Positions 23,831 through 34,208 of a stretch of 64,000 nt of DNA are shown in pieces. The notes below the pieces were generated by a model that worked only from the letters and a program-made list of their open reading frames with translations, searched no databases and was not told the origin of the DNA. The position numbers and the translations under genes were made by a program. Source of the DNA: Nissolia schottii (Eukaryota; Streptophyta; Magnoliopsida; Fabales; Fabaceae); contig QANU01011207.1 of the NCBI GenBank assembly GCA_003254905.1, positions 603,409 to 667,408 on the forward strand, read 5' to 3'. The first letter of the stretch is position 1; each line of letters opens with the position of its first letter.

Positions 23831-26643
23831 TCCTTTTTCTTATCGTCACTGCAAATGTTATTACTTTCCCACTGAGTCTGTGAAAACTTTACTAATTGAC
23901 AATCATGTACCCTCTTTTTTTTTTTTTTTTCCTACTAGTGCCTTACATTATCAAAATAAATCAGTACCATAAAATCCACATCTATAGTGATCTACAGAAA
24001 CTATGTGAAGCAAAAGGACTTGGGCAGTTTTTGTTACCTGCATCAAAACCACCGCAACATTGTGAACAGCAGGTCCTAGGGAACCAATCTGCTTTGGCAG
24101 AAGAGTGGCTAAAATGACTATGATGGCAGTTACTCCTGGGAGGGTTCCTCCTTGAAATCCGGTTAGTTTTGTAGGGTATGCACCGGCTTTACATATTACA
24201 AAAGATGTAGCGAGTGCTGTGGCGGTCTGCAACACTTGGAGGTTGCCCTGATAATCTGATTCCATATTCGTCGCCGCACCATCTGCTCATATCACTCACA
24301 AAATCAAGCTAACAATTCCATTTAGGAATGTGTCTTTGACTTGTTCCTATTAGACAATTTCATAGAACTTACATAATCAACAAAAAGGAACAACTTCATC
24401 AGGATCAATGGCTATGTCTGTGTTCATTATAGCAACTTTAGAATATAATCATCATTGTTATTTTGTTAATTTCAATATCTTAATCATTTTTAATCAAAAT
24501 AGCACATACATTGTGAAATGTGATACGGCCATATTGTAAATTACTTAATGATGTTACATTCTGAAATAAAGTATTGATTAATTTCCACAAATTCCAGCAC
24601 AGCAAGAACCAAACAGAATGAAAGAAGAACGATGAAATTGTACCGGTGGTTGGCGCTGCAGCCTCAGGAGGTATTTTAGAAGCCAATGCAAACAAGACCA
24701 TGAAACATAAGGCACGTATAACATTATCTGCAGCAACTCCTGCAGCTAAAACTGATGCAGACATACCGATCGCCTCTGAAATTGCAACATAATTAACAGC
24801 TACAGTAATCAACAAGAACAGGGGACAAAAGGAAGTCCATTCAGTCATCACATTATAGTTGTTAAAATGAATGTACACATTATAAATAATTTGAAAACTT
24901 TAAATCAAAACATCATATTCCATGCTGCTGTTTTTGTCAAGAAAATAATGGTTATAGGCATCTAATGTATGAGAGAATCTCTACATTGCAGCCAAAAATA
25001 AAATAAAATTACAGAACAACCTAGCTAAGTTAAATCTGCTTCGAAGTTATATCCATGAATTCCATCATGACATAGCATATAAGAATTATAAGTATGCAAC
25101 AGATAAAGTGACACAAAATACAAATTAGCAAATTGCTTAAGAACTTACATCCACCAATATAGCTACCCATGAGAGCAGATGCTATTTTCCAGTTGTCCGA
25201 GCAAGCGATCACATCGGCACCATCAGAAATGCCACTAGAGTGCCAACAATCGAAGCGACTACAATCCACAAGATTGAAATAAAAAAATTACCAAGAAAAG
25301 AAAAAAATTTCAAAGTGGCTAGTATTATAGCACAAGTTTCACCATCCATGAAACTATGACTAGTCCAATTTTTAGGATGCACAAACACAGGACAATAATG
25401 ATATTACAACTGCAACATTGAGTAAAAAAACAAATGGATCAATCTATTCTCTCAAATAACAGAAAGGAGTTTGTGCTGAACTTAATTATAGGGAAGAAAA
25501 AACTGGCATAAGTAGTGATCACATAACCATCAACCACTGTCAACTAGAAACAGAACACATAAACCTTAATAACTCGAGTACAACAATCAGTGGTCAAGAT
25601 ACTAAGTACAAGCTGAAGGCCCAACCAATTGTTCCAACCTCAAATTTTCCACAAGCTACAAAATAATTAGAGTAGAATTTCAGGAAATAGAAATGTTTAG
25701 GGAGGCATGAAGTTTCTATTAGTATTCACCTGATCCAAGTAAGAAAGCAAAGAGCAGTGTCCCAGTCGAATGCACCACTTGGTGCAAGTCTGCGCTAAAC
25801 AATAGCAATGGAATAGTTAAGGGAAGCAGGAACTCCAAGACGACAGAATATGCCGGCGCTTTGTATGGAAGTATTCCTAGATTACTTGCTGCTGGCCCGA
25901 CTAACGTGCTCACCAGAGCAGCACTTACCGTGCTCCCAATCGTGGCCTTCTCCGACCTTGCATTTCACAGCAATATGTGTTCATTTACTACTTTGTTACT
26001 CAGGATATTCCTACAAGAGCAGAAGAACCTATCTTTCTATGTACAATTGCAATCTAAGAAACGGTGTTAGATAATAAAAGTAATTTTGAAACTCATATAC
26101 CTTTGCCTACTTAGTCCAAACAGCAGTGTTATTCACTCAAAATAGTGGCAAAAAGAGTATTATTTTTTTCCCATTTAGTACATTGCTTTATTTTCCAAAA
26201 GGAAGAAAAATCTGTTCCAAGCACACGTTACTCAAATTCATACATGAGACAAAGCATTATTGTTAAGTATATTTGAAACCAAAGTATAAGATACATTGGA
26301 GTTAAGGTAAAGGGAAAAAAAAAAAATCTATTTTCAATTATAATGCCCAAGGTAGATATTAAATTCCATAAAACTCAACTGGGTTGGTTGGAAGAGGTTA
26401 TTCAACAGTTTCAACCTCCTATAAAGAAAAAAAAAAATCTCCTTATTATAATCTTATAGTCAAATATGTCATGCTTCCCAGATATTTGGAATTCACAAGG
26501 AACATGTTTATATGAACAGCTAAGTGAAGCTTCCCCTTCAAGGAAAAAAAAAAATCATCAAGTTTTAATCTTTCCCTTATTTTCAGAGGAACAAACCAAA
26601 AGGATCATTGAAAATAACAACCAAATTGCAAATGATTCATTGA

Positions 26644-26651
<8 letters not shown>

Positions 26652-26678
<27 letters not shown>
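26652..26678. repeat. (AG)n microsatellite in intron 1 of the DUF819 pseudogene
   Basis: About 13 AG units lie 20 bp inside the intron, next to the exon 1 donor site. Confidence 0.9.
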
Positions 26679-27029
26679 GATAGGTGGTTACCACTCACCA
26701 GAGACCAAAGGCGCCAATGGCGAAGAGAGTGGACCAAGTTCCCCATTGGTCATCAGGGGATATGATAGGTTGCCTCAGCTGTGACCTCACCGCAACGCTT
26801 CGATTCGAACGAGGTTTCTTCGACAGAAACGAGTGTGCGGTCGTGCTCTGAGGAAGCGAAAATGGGCTGGGAGTTCTGCGGAGAGAACGGTGGGATGACA
26901 GGTGGCACCACGACGGGATTGGATGTGGCGGAGAGATGATGGTGGCCGCTGGCGACCACCGTATCCCGAAGGCAGCCATTGGCGAGCTGAGACTTCGAGA
27001 GCAGAGAGCAGAGTGTGCCTTATCATTAC

Positions 27030-27077
27030 CGTATTTTTTATATTTCATTGTGGAAGATGACACGTGACTATCACGTG
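27030..27077 (-). promoter_or_regulatory. core promoter with two G-boxes upstream of the DUF819 pseudogene
   Basis: Reading the minus strand, two CACGTG hexamers (27072-27077 and 27061-27066) lie 5 bp apart. They are followed by a TATA-like AAATATAAAAAATAC (about 27030-27044). The ATG at 26979 is 50 bp further on. G-boxes of this form bind bZIP and bHLH factors and occur in light- or ABA-responsive promoters. The response of this gene is not shown. Confidence 0.5.
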
Positions 27078-28355
27078 ATGGGCGTAAAAATAGAGGTATT
27101 TTCTTTTATGAATAAGAGAAAATAATCACGTAAAATTTTGATCTTATTTTTGTTTACATTTGAGATTATAAATTCTTTCATTTTCATGAAGTTCGTAATT
27201 TAGTGCTTCACCTCTAACATTCATGATTCATTCTGAATACATTTTTCTACAATATTTTAGTCGTATAAGATTCACGTCCCAAAAAAAATGAGAGACTTTC
27301 TCCAAGATTATTATATTCTTGAGGTACTATTATGAATCCAAATGAGATGTCCAAATTACATTTGCTAGACACACGTGATCAATATTTGTGCCTTAAAAGG
27401 AGAGAGAACAAAACATGAGTTGGAGAATATGATAGTAATAATGAATCTATCTATTCACATGTCAAATTGGGCAATCACAAAAACGTTCAAACAATTTGTT
27501 GGGTTGACTACCATTTTCCGATATATTATATCGTCTAGTCAAACCTTTAAAAAGAGCAAAAGCCGTGGTTTTTATTAACCATTCGACTTATTTAAATAAA
27601 ATATAAAAGATGGAAATTCCAAATGTAAAGGTAAAATTGATTGTCATTTCCTTTATACACAACGCGCAAATAGCATAATACCATGATTCTTTTTCAAAAA
27701 CATTTCTACACATTTTACTCGTTTTCCTCCGACACTTATAATTCTACAAGCACCATTACAGACTCATAACTATCCTTATTCTCAAAAATAAACTCTGACT
27801 TAAATTGAAGAGGAAACTGGCCCAATTGCCAAACTAGTCTATTTCCACACTTGCAAACACAAATCTGATCTCCTCAAACACACTACTACCCTAGATTGGT
27901 GTAGGATCTTCTAAAAGTATAACAAGTATCTTACACCTAGTGTATTTGAAAAACTCCCTTCTTAGTACCAGTACTAAATATGATTGGTATAGTAAGTTAG
28001 AAATAATAGTCTACATAAGCATGGAACAACGGGATATAGGAGTAATGCATTTCATAAAAAATGTCTCTCCCTTCGGAATGGATGACTTTTACGTTTACAT
28101 TTTGTAAGCTCACACAGAATGGTATGATTCTATTCCCATTAAAAATGAAGATTCAACCTCAAGTTACGGGGAGCTAAAGGATACATAGTACTGTCAAAGC
28201 AAGGCAAAATTTCAGATCTTACAAAGAGATGTCCTCGGTCAAATTTCAATTCGGAGAATCCTAGATGGACAGTAAAGTACGCTTTAAGCTGTTCAAACCA
28301 AGCTGAGTCAAAACAATTGCACTGAATTCAACCCGCTACACATAACACAGTTGGC
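27078..28355. other. spacer between the DUF819 pseudogene and the RBM18-like gene
   Basis: No gene is recognised. The right part, about 28000-28355, is probably the 3' UTR and downstream flank of the minus-strand RRM gene. The left part is distal promoter sequence of the DUF819 copy. Confidence 0.45.
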
Positions 28356-29447
28356 TCAAGAAATGTCATCACTTTGCTTCTGCTTCTTGGTCCTAGAGCT
28401 CTCCTCCTCTAAGGATTTCAATTTGTTCTTTATCGCAGCTATTTTCGCACTTCGGCTTGTCTGTCCGATGCTGCCACCATTGAGATGCATCTTGTGCTTG
28501 TGCGCTTCACTAGCTGCTTTTGTAGAGTTATCAGCTGCTTCCAACATGTATTTTTCGCTAGCAAGGCGAACGACTAATGGCCGGCCACTAGCTAACCTCC
28601 CATGCATTTTCTCCTTGGCCAATTCGGCTTCCTGCATACTCACTTTAATAGTGGAAATCAGGGATTGCTTTAGAGACAAGTAAGCTAAAAGTATGCAATC
28701 AACCTACCTCTTTTGTGCTATACTGGACAAAAGCAAAACCGCGTGGTTCCCCACGTTTCGGCCCACGAGTGTGCCACAAGAAATCCTCGGAAACAATCTT
28801 TCCAAATGGAGAAAACATTTTAAGCAGGGAAGCCCTGGCAAATATTGAAGAGAAAAGAGATTAAGAGTATGCATCAAACACAACAAAATCAAGCCTGACA
28901 GGGGAGTTCAAAATTCTTACTCAGTAATTCTTAGATCAAGGTTACCAATATAGAGTCTACTTTCGCACTTATCATCAATAGAACCGTTAGGATCCTGCAT
29001 TCAGCAATACATAAAATAACAAACAAGTGCCAGAATACAATAACTTCAAAAATACCAAAATCAACCAGAACATTTACAGTTTCCTCATATTAACTAAGTA
29101 AATTCCAAGAACTCCAAAAATTGAATTTAGTTCCAAAGTATATTTTGGGATGAGATTTTCTCTTTTGCTGCGGTATTTTAAGAAGGATAGTTTGTAGTCC
29201 CTTTCCATAATACTATTTTCAGTCCAACAGGATTTCTTCTTTTATCTACATGCATACATCTAATAGACTTTTCGTTTTAACAAACTAACGTAAAAACATG
29301 ATGCTTCTTAGACAAGGAAAATCACGGTGACAAGCCAAGAACAACAGAGAACATGAAGTGTATGGAAAATCCCTTAAAGCTAAAGAAAATTAAATCAAAT
29401 AACAAGGAAACATAAGATATTAAGATTTCAGACTTAGACCATACCAT
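28356..29447 (-). CDS. RRM-domain RNA-binding protein, RBM18-like
   Basis: Four coding exons: 29445-29447 (the ATG alone), 28921-28994, 28708-28834 and 28356-28631, which join in frame to 159 residues. One RRM fills about residues 13-95, with RNP2 LYIGNL (15-20) and RNP1 RGFAFVQY (57-64). The loop RGPKRGEP and the tail, KIAAIKNKLKSLEEE followed by a basic end, match the small RBM18 family. RBM18 function is poorly known; RNA binding is inferred from the RNP motifs. The start choice is forced: upstream of that ATG the frame runs FGEVLTEDASFAYFAI back to an in-frame TGA with no other ATG. A non-coding 5' exon probably lies at about 30318-30390, with donor ACACG/GTAACG, followed by a leader intron of about 800 bp. 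The gene is compact and looks intact. Confidence 0.88.
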
Positions 29448-30317
29448 GATAGCAAAGTATGCAAAAGAAGCGTCTTCGGTCAACACTTCACCAAAAACTC
29501 TGAAGCATCAAATGTGCATCACCCTGCACATAAACAATCTACTCTGTAACACTTCATTCTTTAGGTCTTATTCAAAATAGCAAGTTCAAAAAGTTCATTA
29601 GCAGAATCAACTTGAACGCAGATTCTTAAAGCTAAGTCCAATGACTGAAATATCATTTTGTAGTCATCTCTTAGCAAACAAAAGAGGCCTAACTTTTTCT
29701 TTCTATTTTTTTCTAATGCAATTGCAAATTTGCAATAACAAGACTTGAGAAGATAAAGTCCCCATTATTTTTGAATAACAACTGCTTGCATTGCATGCCA
29801 GTTGCCACCATCTACACTATTCTTTCAAAAATCCACAGTAGCACCTAACTTATATAGAAAAAATTCATTTATCAAAAGGAAAATATAAACAAATTTTAAT
29901 GGAATCAAAATCATCCATGCAACAACAGAACACCAAAAATAAATAAATTAAAAAACAAAAATTGGGCAGGTGATCAAATTTACAATTTTGCATAATAGGT
30001 TGTCCTTTCAAGGGGAAAACTAAAGTTGTTAAAGCTCAAAAAACAAAATTACAGTCAATTCAATACCCTGAAAAATACCCAATTTGAAATTCAGTTAAAC
30101 CTAGGCAGCAACAGAAATTGGCTTCACGGATCGCCCCCAAATGTTAACACAAACTACTTTCACCACTTCTTTTCAGCTTCCAGCAATTAACAAACAACTA
30201 AAACTATTCCAGAAAGAACCTACCTAATGAATATTTTTTTTATTTTTTTAAATGATTTTGTGGTGGTAAAATACGAATATGAAAGCAAAAACGAAAAATT
30301 GATGGAAAAAGCGTTAC

Positions 30318-30480
30318 CGTGTAGAAGAATTGAGGTCCCCGATTGCAGCTAATGGAAGGAAATCAACGAATTAGGGTTTTATACTTTTTATTCTCTCACT
30401 CTGATTTTTTGGTCACTATCTGATGAAGAAGAAGAAGAACACAAAGATGGGCTTGATGAAATGGGCTGGGCCCAACAACT
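30318..30480 (-). promoter_or_regulatory. leader exon and proximal promoter of the RBM18-like gene
   Basis: A likely non-coding first exon ends at the donor at 30318. Upstream on the minus strand, TGGGCTGGGCCCAA (30462-30475) contains site-II-type TGGGCC elements. In plants these are bound by TCP factors and are common in promoters of housekeeping and RNA-processing genes. Confidence 0.45.
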
Positions 30481-31143
30481 AGATATCCTTTGATTTTGTT
30501 TCTAAAATTAATTGAACTAGGACCAAAAAGATTAATTGCACTTTTCTTAGTAAACTCTCATCTTAAGTTGGGTGGGAATAGTGTGGGAGAGTCGTAGAAA
30601 CTCTTTAGATTATGGTTTCTTTAAAAAAAATTAAATAATAAATTATATTAATAAATATGATTGTATAAAATGTGGTAAAAAGTAATGCTAGTCTAGTGTA
30701 TAAGACATTATTATAAATGGTAGAAGTCTTGGGTTCGAGTCTCACAAATGAACATTTGTGAGTAAACGGCCTAACAGGCTTTCATAATAGCCTCGGCCTG
30801 GTCTGTTTACTGCAGGCCCGGCCGCCTGGCTTATTCTCATCCCTAATCTTAAGGATTGAGATGACCATTTTCATAACTTTACGATAAATTTTATTGACAA
30901 CTTTAAGAATAAATTTAAAGGTTTATGCAATTTTTTTTGGATGAATTAGGATATCCAATGCTAGCAACAATGATTAATCATCTCCCAATAAATAATAGAC
31001 TGTTAATTATGAAATAGTTTTTTCATTCTGATGAATAAGGATAGAATCCACTTAACATGGTTAAGAGTGAATGTGAATTACTACTATCTCACACTTGTTG
31101 TAGAAAAGATTAATCGAATTGAGATAACAGTAAAATAATTTAT
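30481..31143. other. intergenic DNA with a hAT-like repeat remnant
   Basis: No gene is recognised. The part at 30690-30845 is GC-rich for its setting, with GGCCTAACAGGC and GCCTCGGCCTGG segments and a short palindrome, CTCACAAATGAACATTTGTGAG, near 30740. It looks like the end of an old DNA-transposon repeat, family not determined. Confidence 0.35.
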
Positions 31144-31634
31144 GGTGAGTTCTTAGCTACTCTATCGGGTATTTACCCCATTTCTCATGGTCTAATAAAA
31201 ATGTGCCATGTGTTAAAAATTAGACCTCATATTACTATTAAACCTATTTATGTTTACTCCCCATTAATCTTGTTTGTTTTAATTTTTCACCCCTTTTTTA
31301 TTTTTTCAAAATGCACCTATTTAAATCTGAACTACTATTATTCCTATTCTTATTCCTTCTTCTAATCATCTTTAATAGTGATTTCAATAAAAAAAAAATT
31401 AATTGCAAACCTAACTCTACGGAATCAAGGAATAAGAATAGGAATAATAGTAGTTTAGATTTAAAAATGTGCAGTTTAAAAAAAAAGGGTGAAAAATTAA
31501 AACAAACAAGAACAATGGAGAGTAGACATAAATAAATTTAATAGCAGTATGGGGTTTAATTTTTAACACGTGACACGTTTTTATTGGATTTTGAGAGATT
31601 GGGTAAATATCCCATAGGTATCCAACAACTCACC
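31144..31634. mobile_element. foldback MITE, probably Mutator-like
   Basis: The two halves are inverted copies of about 230 bp. The left begins GGTGAGTTCTTAGCTACTC and the right in reverse begins GGTGAGTTGTTGGATACC. Both continue through GTTAAAAATTA, CTTGTTTGTTTTAATTTTTC and TACTATTATTCCTATTC. Flanking 9-mers ATAATTTAT (31135-31143) and ATGATCTAT (31635-31643) agree at 7 of 9 positions, consistent with an aged Mutator-type duplication. No coding capacity. Confidence 0.7.
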
Positions 31635-34208
31635 ATGATCTATATTTTCTTTTATATGTATGTATATTGTGTGAGAATGTTCTACATAAAATAAAAAGAG
31701 TTCAATTGCTTTCATGAAGCTGCAATGTTATAAATTCCACTCAGTACTTAACAGAAAATTGGAGTGCTGGTGCAATACCAAAACTTTAAATCAATAAGGT
31801 CAATGCTTTGTGTTTCTGAAGCTGGCGTGCACTAGTTCATAAGATAAATGTTCTGTCATATCTAATGTTCTATCATATAAAATAATAAAATCTTTTGAAT
31901 ACATGAATGCATATTTTCACATTTCTATTTAACTACTATAAGAAATTTTAATAAGAAATTTTGTAAGTGCGAAAAGGAATTCAATTATTTTTCATTTATA
32001 TATGATGGATATATAATTTAAGTAAAAAATATTGTGTGATAAATTATCAACAATTTAACTTGCGCTGATCCTAAACAAGGGCGACAATCTATTGTCCCAA
32101 GCAGAAAAATCACTAGATTTTAGTTTTTTTCACGATGCCTGATGCACATGATCTGATATATGCATTAAGTAAATATTCCTGCATAAAAGATTATTTTAAT
32201 AATAATAAATATTAAGTATGGTTTATGAATATATAAACGTGGTCGGCAACATTATGTTAATCGTACGGTTAATCGAGTGAATTGTATTTCCTCCAATTAT
32301 TTTATCTGCTGCTTTTATTTTTTATATACATTTAAAAAATTAATCAATATATTTAAACACAATTTTGTTTAAATATATTAATTTTTTCAATGTATAGAAA
32401 AAAGGTGAACATGACAAATAAAATAAATACGGGAAAGTATAAACAAGGTTATATTAATTTTCAGAACTAACTGTTGGGTAACGAAGGAAAGAAATATCTG
32501 AACTTTGACCCTTTGAGATGCCAATTGACTTGCATGACTCCAATGTTCAGCTAAAATCATATTTCTAAAATCAATAGGGATTTAAGTTTGTAACTTCTTG
32601 ATATATTATTGATTATTGATAAAATCAATCATGTTTGATTGATGATAATATTAATTTGAAGATAATTTTTGAGTTTCATTAAATTACAATTAGATGGTCT
32701 ATTATATTTGTCTTCTTACATCAAGTCACACACACTGTTTTTTTCCTTTTAAAAAAAAAAAGAAAAAAGAAATAGTAGTTTACAATCACAAATTGAAGTG
32801 TGGTGCAGTTTTTCCCACTCTATGAAAGCCGAATGGAGGTTCCAATATTCAGAAATTGTGATGATGAAATACTCTGCCAGCCAAACTATTTTAATAATCA
32901 ATATTTCTAAACAACTTTTGATTACAACCACTTTAAAGAAGCAGCCATCCAAACTAGATTCTCGGCCATTAATGATTTCTAAATTGACTCAAAAGGCAAA
33001 TCAGCATCACTCCCACTTCTATAGTAAATTAATCAAACAAATGAACAATATTTCAGCCAAATTAGGCACTTTGATTTTATTCTTGTGTTCACACTTGAAC
33101 TGTGTTCCTTCACCCTCACCTTGGTAAGTGGTAACTAAGTTAAAACATTGTTAAGCATAAATATTATAGTTGAAAACTTGAAACATCTAGATACACATTT
33201 TTATCATTACAATCATTTACAACCACACAAATGGTAGCACTTGAGTGTAATATGCTTTATGTAATATATATTTCAACATTAACTAACATTATCCTTTAAT
33301 AGCAAGCAAACATTAGCTGGATATGTATACTTTTTTTTAAAGAAAAACAGACACATATCTTTCATTTACTTGATAGTAACAGCTGATATTTTACTGGACT
33401 CTCATTTAATATAAGATAACCCCAACTATATATTATTGTATTGATGTGAGATAATTTATTAGTTTATTATAACGCCCACCATAAAATATAGCTATTCTTT
33501 CTAAGGTGTACACTAACCAAATAAAACAATTGCACCAAGTTTGACAAAAACCGACTTTTTATTTGCTTATTTTTTAAAATAAATTAAGAGTTTAATTATT
33601 CTACTTTAACAATATAATAATCTTTTACATTATTATTCAATTAAATTCTTTTGCATTTTATAGTAGTGGACGTGAGATTTGATTAGATGAAGGAAAAAAA
33701 AAAAGCACCGCCAACGTTAAACTCGGAAATTATATTGCATTTTTTTACTTTTCTAATTCTAATTCTAATTCTAATTATTCACATAGGACCTACATGATCT
33801 CAGAAACAGAAACCGAAGAAATCTGAATATCTAGCACAGTTACTTTCTTCAATCTGCATCGCATAGAAGAAAGACACATTTTGTTATGAATGAAAACACC
33901 AAAAAAAAAAAGTGTTGTTTTTAAAACAACACCATTGATTTATTTTTTGAAAGTAGTGGCCACCCCCTTTGACTTGTTAAGAATAACCAAATCCATTTCA
34001 AAGCTTTATTTCTAATTTCTTAATAATAAAATCTTAAACACTGCAAAATTCAGGTCCCTTACCTGTCGCCCTATTGTTGTCTCTATTATCCATGCCCCAT
34101 AATTTTTTCATTCCTTTCACTCCAAACCTTCACACTTTCTTCTTCCTCTTCTTCTTCCATGTGATGTGAGCTTCAAACACCTTCAAAAAAAGGCCTTAAC
34201 TTTCTTCA
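31635..34208. other. intergenic DNA upstream of the receptor kinase
   Basis: No gene is recognised. A short AT-rich hairpin with arms of about 30 bp lies at 32325-32393. A TTCTAA hexamer repeat lies at about 33750-33775. The open stretch at 32798-33127 starts with GTG and is unsupported. The last 130 bp (34080-34208) are rich in TTC and CTT and are probably the 5' UTR of the kinase gene. Confidence 0.45.

Larger units (their letters stand above)
23068..26979 (-). pseudogene. DUF819 family membrane-protein gene, disabled copy
   Basis: Six exons with GT-AG borders can be followed: 26699-26979, 25730-25956, 25149-25258, 24644-24799, 24038-24282 and 23068-23392. Repaired only in concept, they total about 447 codons, a normal length. 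The product would be a polytopic membrane protein with a Ser/Arg-rich, transit-peptide-like N-terminus. Recognisable segments are SVVLEFLLPLTIPLLLF, GSYIGG, NYVAISEAIGM, ADNVIRAL and [17 protein letters not shown]. Function in plants is unknown to me. Three lesions break it: an in-frame TGA at 25209-25211 in exon 3 (after FLMVPM), a 1-base loss a few bases later (about 25200-25205), and one extra A in exon 6 (T run at 23176-23180 on the plus strand). Translation would stop after about 185 residues. The start at 26979 is preferred because a TATA-like AAATATAAAAAATAC lies just upstream. An in-frame ATG at 27048 lies upstream of that TATA-like box. Three separate lesions make sequencing error unlikely but not impossible. 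Confidence 0.85.

Noticed and set aside
26980..27048. Longer N-terminus for the DUF819 gene from the ATG at 27048
   Set aside because: That ATG lies upstream of the likely TATA box. The ATG at 26979 is in a better context.
32325..32393. AT-rich hairpin as a microRNA precursor
   Set aside because: The arms are almost pure A/T with no miRNA-like asymmetry. A MITE relict or chance palindrome is more likely.
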